Shown: positions 49,990 through 59,469, numbered from the stretch's first letter. The stretch is 64,000 nt of DNA from Melieria omissa (GCA_963971225.1 OZ020269.1:107331486-107395485), one strand, 5' to 3'. Notes: generated from the letters alone by a model not told the origin. Made by a program: numbers and translations.

Positions 49990-50880
49990 GTTTTACGAGG
50001 ACGAGGGGTTTTACAAAAGACACAATGGAAGTACCTTAAAAATGGCAGCAAATTATGGACCTCAGTAGGGACGAGAGTTTCTACAAGAGACACATAATGG
50101 AATTACCTTCAAAATGGATACAAGTTATAGACCAAAACGGCGCATAATAGATCTCAGTAGGGATAAGGGTTTCTATGAGAGAAGCATAATTCGAAATGGT
50201 AAGTTAGGTTAGGTTGAAAAGTTTAGGTTAAAAAACGACCCCATCGTGTCCATTGTGAATCCCTTCAATCTGAAATAAAACAGTGTCCTTTCCTATCTGT
50301 TGGGATCCCTGTAGACCTAAACGGTAGATCGGTTCATCGGGAGATTGGTCTTGTAGATCGGTAATCCGAGCATCACCTATTTCCGTTAACCCATCGATGA
50401 ATCTGGCCCCAAGGGTCCGTAGTGATAGCCAGAGAGTCTTTCCTGTAGTGATAGCCAATGGCATAACAGGTGCTCGATTGATTTCACTGCATCCTCGTCT
50501 CGAAATGGTTACAAGTTATGAAACAAAGTGTATGCTTGTGACCTCAGTAGGGACGAGGGGTTCTACAAGAGACACATAATGGAATTACCTTAAAAATGGA
50601 TAAATGTAATCGACGAAATGGTGCTTATTAGACCTCAGTAGGGACGAGGAATTCAACGAGAGTTAGCGAGAAGTTATCAAACAAAATGGTGCATATGTGG
50701 CCTCAGTAGGGACGAGGGATTTTATGAGAGAGACATAATGAAATTACCTTCAAAGTAGATAAAAGTTATCGACGAAAATGGTGCTTATTAGACCTCAGTA
50801 GGGACAAGGGTGTCTATGAAAATGGCATGAAGAAATTATCATCAAGTTATCAACTTAAACTGTGAAAATTTGACCTAAAT
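49990..50880. repeat. 92-bp tandem repeat, about 6-7 copies, interrupted (tract H)
   Basis: CTCAGTAGGGA-like cores at 50061, 50153, 50543, 50634, 50702 and 50794 have spacings of 92, 91 and 92, or shortened values. Each is followed by ACGAGGG, a TTCTA-AGAGACACATAATGG word, AATTACCTT and AAAATGGATA. The array is split by a retroposon insertion at 50201-50499; removing the insert and one target duplication leaves an 81-base unit. Confidence 0.88.
50201..50499 (-). mobile_element. 5'-truncated retroposon inserted in tract H
   Basis: A 299-base segment unrelated to the repeat is flanked by an identical 10-base duplication TCGAAATGGT (50191-50200 and 50500-50509). Its left end reads AAGTTAGGTTAGGTTG, the reverse complement of an AACCTAACCTAACTT tail like that of the SINE at 40909. 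So it is a minus-oriented retroposon end (SINE or truncated LINE) that landed in an already formed array. A 78-residue minus-strand open frame covers most of it, but I see no known domain. Confidence 0.75.
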
Positions 50881-51049
50881 CGGAAGACTCCCAAAAAGCT
50901 TAATAAAGCATTTGATTTCATGCAAAAATAAGGAATATCTTCTACTACTCTTTACCCATATTAAATATTTATGTATGTAAATTTATTTATATATCTTATA
51001 TTCTATATCTTACATCTTATATTAATTGTAATTTTCTTCATTGTTGCAG

Positions 51050-51095
51050 GTTACCACAGCTTACGGTCTATGCCAAGATTATTTACCTCCTGATG
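51050..51095 (+). CDS. Internal coding exon (46 bases) of host gene
   Basis: Acceptor TTCATTGTTGCAG ends at 51049 and donor GTGAGT begins at 51096. In the frame set by MRPNKYD of exon 2, or by the terminal ATG of exon 1, it reads VTTAYGLCQDYLPPD plus one base, so the next exon starts in phase 1. The frame from the upstream ATG at 4727 is also open (WLPQLTVYAKIIYLLM, hydrophobic) and would end in phase 0. No downstream exon could be identified before 64000. I do not recognise the protein. Confidence 0.5.
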
Positions 51096-53090
51096 GTGAG
51101 TGCGATTCGAAATATGTCAAATCAGATAATGCCAAACTTTTATTGATGGAAATCTCTACAAAACAAATCATCCTTAACTAATTTGCCATAATTAAATGAA
51201 ACTCAATTAACCAACACCTCTCATTTGTAGTCATTAGCGGCCATTCAAATATTAAGGCATTTTTTTTTAAACTCTGCACCTGGGTCCATGTGACATTCGT
51301 TCGTTACTCTTCCCCGCCGAACGCTGCTCTTTGTGTATTTGTTGAATTTTTTATTTTTGTATTTTTAATTAATACTTATTTGCAAATATGGTAAAAGGCA
51401 ATTTGTACGCTAATTAAATTATTATGTATTGAATATTTGCCGACGAGCAGACATGCTCGTCGTTCTGTTTACATTTGGTTTTAGTGTGTTTGGTGTTCGA
51501 TTGTTTGCTTCGTGATGTGCAGTTTTTTTGTTGTTGTTCATTGCTTTGACAAATTGTTGACATTTTTGGAATTCTTGTAGCGCTCGTATCGCAACTGGCT
51601 ATCAGCATCGGGGCGTGTGATTTGTTGGCATTCGAACGCACTTGAACCGTGCGTCGCTTGCGGGTATTTCCCCACTTGCGCTATGCCAAAAATGCGATAC
51701 GAAGTGCGCCAACGGCATCGCAGATCCGGGCGTGAAATTCCCAGTGTTGTCGCATACACTTTCAGCTAATGGCATTTCTTGTTCGTTTGTCACTATTGAC
51801 AGACGATGTGACTACTTCCGCGGCCGTCTCACACTGTCACTGGCAAATGTTGAGTCAAATATTGAGTGAGGAAGTGAGAAGTGTTGTTCAAAATTTTTCA
51901 TAGACAACAATTATGCAGTTACCAGTTTTTATTGCCAGACTTTGGGTTGCTGTAGGCGCGTTCTAGTTACTTCCCACCTTCACCCCATTTGGGCTCAATT
52001 GAGCGCAGAAAGTTCATTGAGCCACCCATCGAACAATAAAATCACTGTGTTGACTCTTCGCTCTGATCCCAATGCCCGCCGATTGTCAGTTTTATGACAC
52101 CTTGATTGTTTTATGTGACTGGTATCAAATCATTATCGACATCATTAACAACATCACACGTTGTTTGCATACAAAGTGTTTTCTATCGATTTTTATGGAC
52201 TTTTTGTCGCCGCACTCCTGGCCAGAGATTTGGCCATTTTGTTGACATTCAACTGACCACATCTCAACGCTGTTCGATGCGCATAACCGGTAGCGCTTCG
52301 CTGGTAAACGACGACTTCATCACTGTTTTATGGGCGTCATTAAGATTTCTGGCTTAGCTTAATAATCTCTCGAGTAATATTTGTTGCCATACGGCAGATG
52401 TACGGGACACAACTGAACGAGTTGCCAAACACATCAACGGGGATATAAAATTAATCGATTTGCGGGAATCATGTTTGAAGAATATCTGCTAAAGAAGGAG
52501 TAGAAAACTATTCGTTATCCCTTTTGATGGGAAGCGATTTTAACTATGGGCGAAAAAAACATGATTTACTGTTGGAGAACTTTAGCTTCTTACCAACAGA
52601 AACACACGCCTTGAGATATGAAACTCTAAGTTTTGTTTTCCTGCAGGACCTCGAAAATAACTATTTCAGAAATCGTTCTACTGCTCCGGGGAAACGATTT
52701 GTGCCCCAAAATGAAAATACTTTTGAAACAAAATGAAACCTGAAAGTTATGTTATCTTGTAGTGAAATGTGTAAGCTTCCCAAAAATAGGCTAAACGTAG
52801 GTGTGATACTCATTGAAAACCCCCATTAAATCGAAGCTGAGAGCAGACTTAGAACAAATACCACTTTCCAATGTTAACTGGACAACGCATCCGATTTCCC
52901 ACCGATGAAAATTTGCTTATAAAATCAGCTTAGCTCGAATATGCCTAGAACCTGCCACTAATTATTGGAAATGAAGCTTCTGAAGATTTAACCACTTGCA
53001 GCCTTATAGTTCCCTCGTGCCTCTAACCCCTCACTTCTCTACCTAAAACGGTCTCTAAAATGAAACAACACCGCTTTTCACATAAACTTA
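51096..53090. other. Probable intron 3 DNA between host exon and IR array
   Basis: AT-rich to mixed unique DNA. CGACGAGCA, four bases, TGCTCGTCG at 51441-51462 forms a perfect 9-bp hairpin. Open frames on both strands at 51600-51870 overlap each other and have no domain. Confidence 0.45.
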
Positions 53091-53097
53091 AAATTCT

Positions 53098-54816
53098 TTA
53101 TTTTATCCATTGGAGCAACCGAGTCCCATCACGTCCAAATATGTTTTCCAATATAAAAGCAACCACAGCTGCCACGTAGCCCAGCGCCAGCAGCACTGCC
53201 GGCATCTCAAAGTATTCAATGTTGAGCGGTATTGTGCCGCGTTGCTCTGTCTTGAAGAACCGAATGTACTCCACGGTGACGGCCTCCTCCTTGGTCAAGT
53301 CCATAAAGTGCCGCACGATGCCCACCTCGAATAATCGCATCGTAAAACGGTTGAACATCTCCTCGAAGGGCCAGTCGCTGACCATGGGCATGCCGCCCCA
53401 CAGTGCGTCCACTGCTATGTCCAGCACTTTCATGCGCGGCCTGCTCAGGAATTTCTGCTGGTATAAGTACAGCTCACACTTGTCCATCAGACTGATGTAA
53501 GCGAATTGCGCATCGAGTGCGTTACGATGCGCGATGAGCTCTTCGTTCTTCACCTCGAGTAGCCGCTCCAAAATCAGCTGCGAAACACCGTAAATCTCGA
53601 AGATCTTGCGGTCCACATCGTTCACCATGACTGTGATGTTCTGCGTGCGCAGATCCTCCAGCGAGTTGATGTGTCGCTCGTAGATGTTGGTGCTCAGCAA
53701 GCTGGAGAGCAATGCCAAGTACATGTTGGAGAGCATGAAGCCGATTACAAAGTGCACCAGATGCAGGAGATTCCTTAGTCGTCCCTCGATGGGATTCAGC
53801 GAGAGTGCAATGTTGAGAATGCTGCTGATGGCTGCGAGCAGAAACCTGTCCAGATGCCAGCTACCGCGCTGCCACCAACAGACCAACGACGACAAGAGCG
53901 TCAAGCCGAGCACAATGGCGGCCAGCAGCAGCCAGAGGTTGCGGTCAAACGGCGCAAAGAAGTAGCGAAATATGGGCACTGGATGTGCATAGCGGACGGT
54001 CAGGAAGCCGAAGTACAGGTGTAGGGGCCTGCTGATCACGTACCAATCGCCCAGGAAGAGCATGTCGGCGCACACGTCCACGCGGTGCGATCGCAGTTGC
54101 TCCAGGCAGTCGTGTATGGAGTACGTTGCGAAGTGGGGCATCAGCACCAGTTGCAGCGTTAAGTTGAAGTGATGCGCAAAGAGCCGCAGCAGCTGCGGCA
54201 TGACACCGCTAAAGACAATGTCTCCAGAGCGTTTGCTCTTGTAGACCAACGCTCGGGGCGGATGGTTGCCGGCCGCCACGCGTACGGGGTATCCATGAAA
54301 GTTGTGGTTCTTGTTGCGTTGCTGCAGATATGCTGCGAGCGTGGTGGCCCTTATTCGGCGTGTGGGAAAGAATTCGTGGGTAAGCAGTGCACCAGCGCTG
54401 TCTGTCAGCAGCGCGTTGTAGAAGCCCTGCGCCCAGCACCAATCGAAGAGCCACGACCAGGATGTACGGTCGATTGAGTGGACAACAAAGAGCACATCGG
54501 TGCGATGCCAGCGATCCAGGGTAGCTCTGATCAAGTGCCCTTGCGTCGATTCGAAGCGGTATGGCTCCAACATAACCACGGAAAGAATGTCGGCACTGAA
54601 GCGTTGTCGGAGCGTGAAATTCCCCGCATCGGTTATTAGTATTTGGGGCAGCGTTGTCCAGTTGAAGAGGTGCTCGAGCTGTGTGATGTTCTTAGCAAGG
54701 AAAAATACTTGGGTTCTGGCACCGATGCCTTGACTCAGCGAATCGACGACTGCAAGCAATTTGTCCGACTGACTGAACTCAATGAAAAAATTAAGAAGCA
54801 CAAGTGTTAGTTTCAT
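53098..54816 (-). CDS. Divergent ionotropic receptor (IR) 1, 572 residues, single exon
   Basis: Insect IRs are variant ionotropic glutamate receptors: ligand-gated cation channels in chemosensory dendrites. The start MKLTLVLLNFFIEFSQS is a signal peptide. The N-terminal region runs to about 172. The first ligand-binding half starts at HGYPVRVAAGNHPPRALVY (174-192) and includes VDVCAD (246-251). Membrane segment 1 spans about 294-314 (LWLLLAAIVLGLTLLSSLVC) and the pore region about 321-340. Segment 2 spans about 349-374 (LSNMYLALLSSLLST, the position of the glutamate-receptor SYTANLAAFLT motif). The second ligand-binding half spans about 385-530 and segment 3 about 538-560 (MPAVLLALGYVAAVVAFILE). 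Length and lack of introns fit the divergent (mostly gustatory) IRs of flies, such as the IR20a/IR94-like groups; the exact orthologue is not assigned. It is the last of three tandem genes; the next starts 257 bases upstream. The stop codon overlaps an AATAAA signal. Confidence 0.93.
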   Translation of the reverse strand: MKLTLVLLNFFIEFSQSDKLLAVVDSLSQGIGARTQVFFLAKNITQLEHLFNWTTLPQILITDAGNFTLRQRFSADILSVVMLEPYRFESTQGHLIRATLDRWHRTDVLFVVHSIDRTSWSWLFDWCWAQGFYNALLTDSAGALLTHEFFPTRRIRATTLAAYLQQRNKNHNFHGYPVRVAAGNHPPRALVYKSKRSGDIVFSGVMPQLLRLFAHHFNLTLQLVLMPHFATYSIHDCLEQLRSHRVDVCADMLFLGDWYVISRPLHLYFGFLTVRYAHPVPIFRYFFAPFDRNLWLLLAAIVLGLTLLSSLVCWWQRGSWHLDRFLLAAISSILNIALSLNPIEGRLRNLLHLVHFVIGFMLSNMYLALLSSLLSTNIYERHINSLEDLRTQNITVMVNDVDRKIFEIYGVSQLILERLLEVKNEELIAHRNALDAQFAYISLMDKCELYLYQQKFLSRPRMKVLDIAVDALWGGMPMVSDWPFEEMFNRFTMRLFEVGIVRHFMDLTKEEAVTVEYIRFFKTEQRGTIPLNIEYFEMPAVLLALGYVAAVVAFILENIFGRDGTRLLQWIK

Positions 54817-55073
54817 GTTTTGTGTTTTACTCGGCGGAGTATCGGTGGACGACTACTTTGTGTGGCCTGTCTGTGACAAGCTTTTGGGTTATGTGATCCA
54901 TTTGATGCGCGACAATTGATGACACAAACGATTATACAAAGTGCCGTTAATTATCTGTTATCCGCAGGCAGTGGTTATGATTAATTGTCACGCGTAGACA
55001 GCAATTCCATTATTACTTTGGAGGAGGAGATGGTGAGAAATATCGATAGTACAGGGAAGTTGGAATTTTGAAC

Positions 55074-56765
55074 TTATAGTGCGTAAAGAAATAACTCCAG
55101 TACAAAGCTGATTACAGCGGCCAGATATCCGAGGCCCAACAGCCACGCGGGCATCTCAAAGTACTCGACACTGAGTGGCGCTCGTTCGCGGAATTCCGTC
55201 TCGTAGAAGCTCAATTGACCCATGCGCACTGCCTCCTCCTTGCTGCGCTCCATGTAGAACTTGGAAAATCCCAGCTCAAAGATGCGCGTCATGTGATTGT
55301 TGAAGAGTTCCTCGTACAGCCAGTCGGTTCGCATTGGCATGCCACTCCACATGGAGTTGGCTGGCTCGTTCAGGATCTTCAGGCGCGGTCGGCGCATAAA
55401 CTTCTGCTGGTACAAATACAGCTCGCATTTGTCCAGCAGGTTCGAGTAGGCGTAGCGGGGATCCAGTGCGTTGCGATGCCGCAAGTACACGTCATTGGGC
55501 ACTTCGAGTACGCGCTCCCAAATCACTGGTGGCACCCCGAAGGTCCGAAAGATCTTTGCATCTACGGCGGTTATCAGAATTGTGGTGTTGTGTGCGCGCA
55601 AATCGGCAAGCGTATCGATCTCTGCTTCATAGAGGTTTGTGCTGAAGATGCTCGACAGCAGCGCCAGGTAGAAGTTGGCGAGCAGGAAGCCGTTCGCGAA
55701 GAGCAGCACGTAGACGCAGTAGCCGAGCTGGCCCCGCAGATGGCGCAGATGAAACGGTATGCAGAGAATGCTGCTAAGCGTTTCAAGTAGAAAGTGGTCA
55801 ACACGCCAGCGGCCACTCTGCTGCCAGCACAAGAAGGAGGTGAGTAGCGTTAAGACACACGTTGTGCACGCAATCAGCAGCCAGAGGTCCCACTCGAACG
55901 GTGCCACGAAATAGCGATACATGGGTGCCGTTGGCGCTAGCGGCACCATCAGATGCCCGAAGCCCATGAACTGCGGCCGGCTCACCACGTGCGAGATGTC
56001 ACTGAACACATTGTCCGCGCACACGTCCACCTTGTTGGCCTGCAGGTAGCGAAAGCAGTCGAAGACGTCGTAAGCGCGAAAGTTGGGCAGCAGCACCAGT
56101 TGCAGCGTGAAGTTGTAGCGCTGCGCGAAAAGCTTCAGGGCACGCGGTATGGTACCGCTGAATATTAGCTGTCCGCGTGCGTCGTAGTACAGCAGCGCTC
56201 GCGGCGGATTATTGCCAGCACCGACGCGTATTGGATAGCCATGGAAGTTGTAGTACTGGTTGCGTTTCTGAAGATACAATGGCAGATTGGTGCGGTGTAC
56301 TTGGCGGCTGGGCGCCGACTCGAAGCGCAGGAGCTCGCCACCCGCATTGATGAGCAGCACATTGTAGATGCCGCGCTGCCAGCACCACTCGAACAGCCAG
56401 GACCATTCGTCGTTCGTTGGTTGCGACGCATTCAGCACAAACAAAATGTCGGTGTGTCGCCAGCGGTCCAGCGTCTGCTCTAGAATGCGACCCTGAAGCT
56501 GAAAGTGTTGCGGTTCATAGAAGACGACGGACAGTATTTCCGCGCTGAAATAGCGTCGCAATGTCAACTTGTGCGAACGGGTGATGAGAAGATGTGGCAC
56601 CTTGGTGCTGCGGATGACGGCCTCGACTTGCTGAGTGTAATTGAAGAAATGGAAAATGTGAGTTTTGGCGCGGATGCCTCGGCTTAGCTGTTCGATTGCT
56701 GTCTGTACGTGGGTCGATTCCGCCTGCACAGATAGCAGCCAGCCGACTAGGAGGAGCAACTTCAT
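55074..56765 (-). CDS. Divergent ionotropic receptor (IR) 2, 563 residues, single exon
   Basis: Same architecture and clearly closest to IR 1 (shared HGYP(V/I)RV, PPRAL, CELYLYQQKF, EYFEMPA). Signal peptide MKLLLLVGWLLSVQA; ligand-binding half 1 from about 175 with VDVCAD at 246-251. Membrane segment 1 spans about 293-313 (DLWLLIACTTCVLTLLTSFL), the pore about 321-340 and segment 2 about 349-374. Ligand-binding half 2 spans about 385-530 and segment 3 about 538-560. I chose the ATG at 56765 because it begins the signal peptide. An in-frame ATG at 56900 would add 45 hydrophilic residues and bury it. The gene lies between IR 3 (374 bases upstream) and IR 1. No break is seen. Ligand and partner co-receptor cannot be read from sequence. 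Confidence 0.93.
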   Translation of the reverse strand: MKLLLLVGWLLSVQAESTHVQTAIEQLSRGIRAKTHIFHFFNYTQQVEAVIRSTKVPHLLITRSHKLTLRRYFSAEILSVVFYEPQHFQLQGRILEQTLDRWRHTDILFVLNASQPTNDEWSWLFEWCWQRGIYNVLLINAGGELLRFESAPSRQVHRTNLPLYLQKRNQYYNFHGYPIRVGAGNNPPRALLYYDARGQLIFSGTIPRALKLFAQRYNFTLQLVLLPNFRAYDVFDCFRYLQANKVDVCADNVFSDISHVVSRPQFMGFGHLMVPLAPTAPMYRYFVAPFEWDLWLLIACTTCVLTLLTSFLCWQQSGRWRVDHFLLETLSSILCIPFHLRHLRGQLGYCVYVLLFANGFLLANFYLALLSSIFSTNLYEAEIDTLADLRAHNTTILITAVDAKIFRTFGVPPVIWERVLEVPNDVYLRHRNALDPRYAYSNLLDKCELYLYQQKFMRRPRLKILNEPANSMWSGMPMRTDWLYEELFNNHMTRIFELGFSKFYMERSKEEAVRMGQLSFYETEFRERAPLSVEYFEMPAWLLGLGYLAAVISFVLELFLYAL

Positions 56766-57139
56766 TTTCGCCTGGTTACGTGCCGCGACCGACTGTAGAC
56801 GACTCGAGAGTTCACGCGGGTCAGCCGATATCGGCTCTCCTCTGCCCTGATAACTACGCGCCACAACATACGTTGCCCCACATTGTTTACACGAATTCAT
56901 TAACGCGTTCGAAAGCTTTCAATTACGGTTGGCGCACTAATTACATGTTTGCCGTATGTGGAAATGTTGTGGGACACACCCTTCTCCTGACATTAATGGA
57001 TAAATTAAAACACATTTCACTTCAACCTACATAATTAAACACTAACACAACGAATAAAAGGCTCCGCAGAATTATGGTTTTTCACAATTTGTAAAAACCC
57101 CACCGAAAACATATCGTGGGGCCAGGAGTTCTCGCCTCC

Positions 57140-58873
57140 TTAGTGACCATTTCGCTTGGTGGCAATGCGGTGCCGCACTAACTCCATCGCAAAGCACATA
57201 GTGGCAGCGGTATACCCACCAGCCAACAAGAATGCCGGCATTGTGAAATATTCAGCAGACAGAGGCAGCACTTCGTGCACTTCGGTGCGAAAGAAGTGTA
57301 TGTATCCGTCCTGAACGGCCTCTATATTGGTCTGCATGCGATGGTGGTCGAACAGACCCACGTCTCCAGCACGCGAGTAGAAATCGTTGAAAAGCCTCTC
57401 GAAAGGCCAATATTCACGCAGCGGCATTCCGCCCCACAGCGATAGCACCGGCTTCTCTAAATACTTAACCCGCGGACGCCGCAGATACTTTTGCTGGTAG
57501 AAGAACAGGTTAATGGAATCGATGTTACTTATGTATGCGTATCTGTTATCCAAAGTTTTGCGATACTCGCGCCACTGGTCGACATTTACCTCGACTGCTT
57601 GCTCGAGCAGCACCTTGGATACACCGAATACCCTAAACATTTGCCTATCTTGGGAATTAATGATGATCTTGATGTTGAACTTCTTAAGATCCTCCAGCGT
57701 GTTGATTTGCTGCCCATCAATGTCGGTGCTCAGTATACTGGACAGTATAGCGAGATAGAGATTGGAGAGCATGAAGCCGCTCATGGTCAGTATGACGAAT
57801 ACAAAGAGGTGTCGACGGCCGCGCAGCGCCGACAAATTGTGCGATATGAACAGCAGGCAGCTGATGGCCTGCACCAAGAAGTGACCCAAGTGCCACTGGC
57901 CGTGCAGGCGCCACGAAATCACTGAGAGCATTACGGCGATATAGCAGACAGACAAAGCGATCATCAGCCACACTGTGCTGTCGAATGGCAAAACGAAATA
58001 CTGAAACTTCTCGACGGGCTGGTCGTAGGGTGTAGTCAGGTACATGTGAATCAGTGACCTTGGTTGGCTGATGATGCGCTTTGCGTCCATGAAGGCACCG
58101 TCCGCGCAAAGGTCCAGCTCATCTGTCTCAAAGTACTTGGCGCACTTGTATGCCGAATAGTTGGGCAGCGTTGTGAAAGAGGTCAACTGCAACGTGGCGT
58201 TGTAGTGCAGTGGGAAGAGGATCGCTATACGCGGCATAAAGCCACTGAAGACCTCCTTGCCGGTGCGGTCCTTATAGATGAATGCAATGGGTGGATTGTT
58301 GCCGATGCCTATGCGCACGGGATGCCCCTTGAAGTCCGGTACGCGATTGCGGTGCGCGACATACTGTTGCACGTCGCCGAGGAGACTGATTTGCACGTGT
58401 GGAAAGGGATCCAGTGTCAGGAGTGTCTCTACCATGCGGTCAGCTAGCAGCACATTGGCAAACCCATTGTGCCAACACCACTCGAACAGCCACTTCCACT
58501 GTGCATCCACAGCGGCGGCATGGATGAGTGCATTTGTCACGAAGAGCACGTCGACGTGGTGCCAACGATTAAGCGTCTTCTTGAACAGCTGCAGTTGCCG
58601 CTCCAGCAACGGACGATCATCTTCCAGCCAAACTACGGAGAGGACATTGGAGTCGAAATAGAATCGCCACTGTAGATCGGTTTCGTTCGTGATCAAGAGC
58701 CGCGGCAATTGGGTCGTCGACATGACGTATTCAAAGTTGTTGCCAAGGGTCAGCGAGTAAAAGATATTTGTGCTGACTTGTAGGCGAGCGCCGAGATTGT
58801 TAATCAGTTCGTTGAGTTTCTGAGTGCTCACGGCAGCCAGCCAGACGCACAGCAGCGGAACGATTGCTCTCAT
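57140..58873 (-). CDS. Divergent ionotropic receptor (IR) 3, 577 residues, single exon
   Basis: Most diverged of the three but with the same plan. Signal peptide MRAIVPLLCVWLAAVS; ligand-binding half 1 begins GHPVRIGIGNNPPIAFIY (183-200) with LDLCADGAF at 253-261. Membrane segment 1 spans about 301-321 (VWLMIALSVCYIAVMLSVIS), the pore about 328-348 and segment 2 about 356-382 (FMLSNLYLAILSSILSTDI). Ligand-binding half 2 spans about 390-535 with FERLFNDFYSRAGDVGL (491-507), and segment 3 about 546-566. PPIA replaces PPRA of the other two copies, so the residue facing the ligand may differ. First gene of the head-to-tail array; its own promoter should lie in 58874-59000. Intact. Confidence 0.93.
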   Translation of the reverse strand: MRAIVPLLCVWLAAVSTQKLNELINNLGARLQVSTNIFYSLTLGNNFEYVMSTTQLPRLLITNETDLQWRFYFDSNVLSVVWLEDDRPLLERQLQLFKKTLNRWHHVDVLFVTNALIHAAAVDAQWKWLFEWCWHNGFANVLLADRMVETLLTLDPFPHVQISLLGDVQQYVAHRNRVPDFKGHPVRIGIGNNPPIAFIYKDRTGKEVFSGFMPRIAILFPLHYNATLQLTSFTTLPNYSAYKCAKYFETDELDLCADGAFMDAKRIISQPRSLIHMYLTTPYDQPVEKFQYFVLPFDSTVWLMIALSVCYIAVMLSVISWRLHGQWHLGHFLVQAISCLLFISHNLSALRGRRHLFVFVILTMSGFMLSNLYLAILSSILSTDIDGQQINTLEDLKKFNIKIIINSQDRQMFRVFGVSKVLLEQAVEVNVDQWREYRKTLDNRYAYISNIDSINLFFYQQKYLRRPRVKYLEKPVLSLWGGMPLREYWPFERLFNDFYSRAGDVGLFDHHRMQTNIEAVQDGYIHFFRTEVHEVLPLSAEYFTMPAFLLAGGYTAATMCFAMELVRHRIATKRNGH

Positions 58874-59460
58874 GTTGCTGGCGAGTGTGTCTTGTAAAAC
58901 TGTACTATTTGATATGCAAAGCGTTGTCTTTTATTGAAGCTTAACGGGACAGACTGTTTCAGTAATGATGGCTTAATAGACATGAACCTGGGGCCGCCCA
59001 CCATTTAACGATTTCCATGAAAGAACAAATTAAAATCATAAATGCGGTGAAAGTAATGTGGTCAGTGAGTTTTCTGTTCCTCGGCATTTCTTAATTGTTA
59101 GTTACCGAATTAAATTTGTTGTTGTTTTACATTAAAATGGTATGAGGTACTAGTTGAGCTGTTATTATTCCATACAAACGATGCGGTTGTGAGGGTGGGA
59201 AGCACCTCTGGGGACAATTTTATGATTAAACGTTTGGAGGCTCTTGACAAAGATTGGCCAATTAAACAACTTGAAAGCAAACTAGTTTGTTATTAAGACT
59301 CAATTAAATTGAGTATAATTAGTGTTAAGCGTACAAAAAAACGTCGTTTCATGGTCATTAAAAGTTCTGCTTAGTCAGGTTGAATTGTTCGTTTTCCACT
59401 TTTCTAGGAAAGAACAACCCAAAGCTTGAAACTTTTTCACAGCATTTCGTTTCCTACAGA
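58874..59460. other. Upstream DNA of the IR array
   Basis: AT-rich unique DNA. A TATA-like AATAAAAG on the minus strand at about 58930-58937 lies some 60 bases before the IR 3 start codon; it is a possible promoter element but weak evidence. Confidence 0.35.
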
Positions 59461-59469
59461 AGTGGAAAA

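Larger units (their letters stand above)
8679..51049 (+). other. Intron 2 of host gene, about 42 kb
   Basis: Donor GTGAGT at 8679 and acceptor TTCATTGTTGCAG ending at 51049. Everything between is either repetitive (listed separately), an antisense gene (42367-43048) or single-copy non-coding DNA. If exon 2 is skipped, the intron would instead run from 4747 to 51049. Confidence 0.5.

Noticed and set aside
55215..55790. 191-residue plus-strand open frame opposite IR 2
   Set aside because: It is a shadow of the well-supported IR coding frame on the other strand.
57491..57925. 144-residue plus-strand open frame opposite IR 3
   Set aside because: Antisense shadow of the receptor gene.
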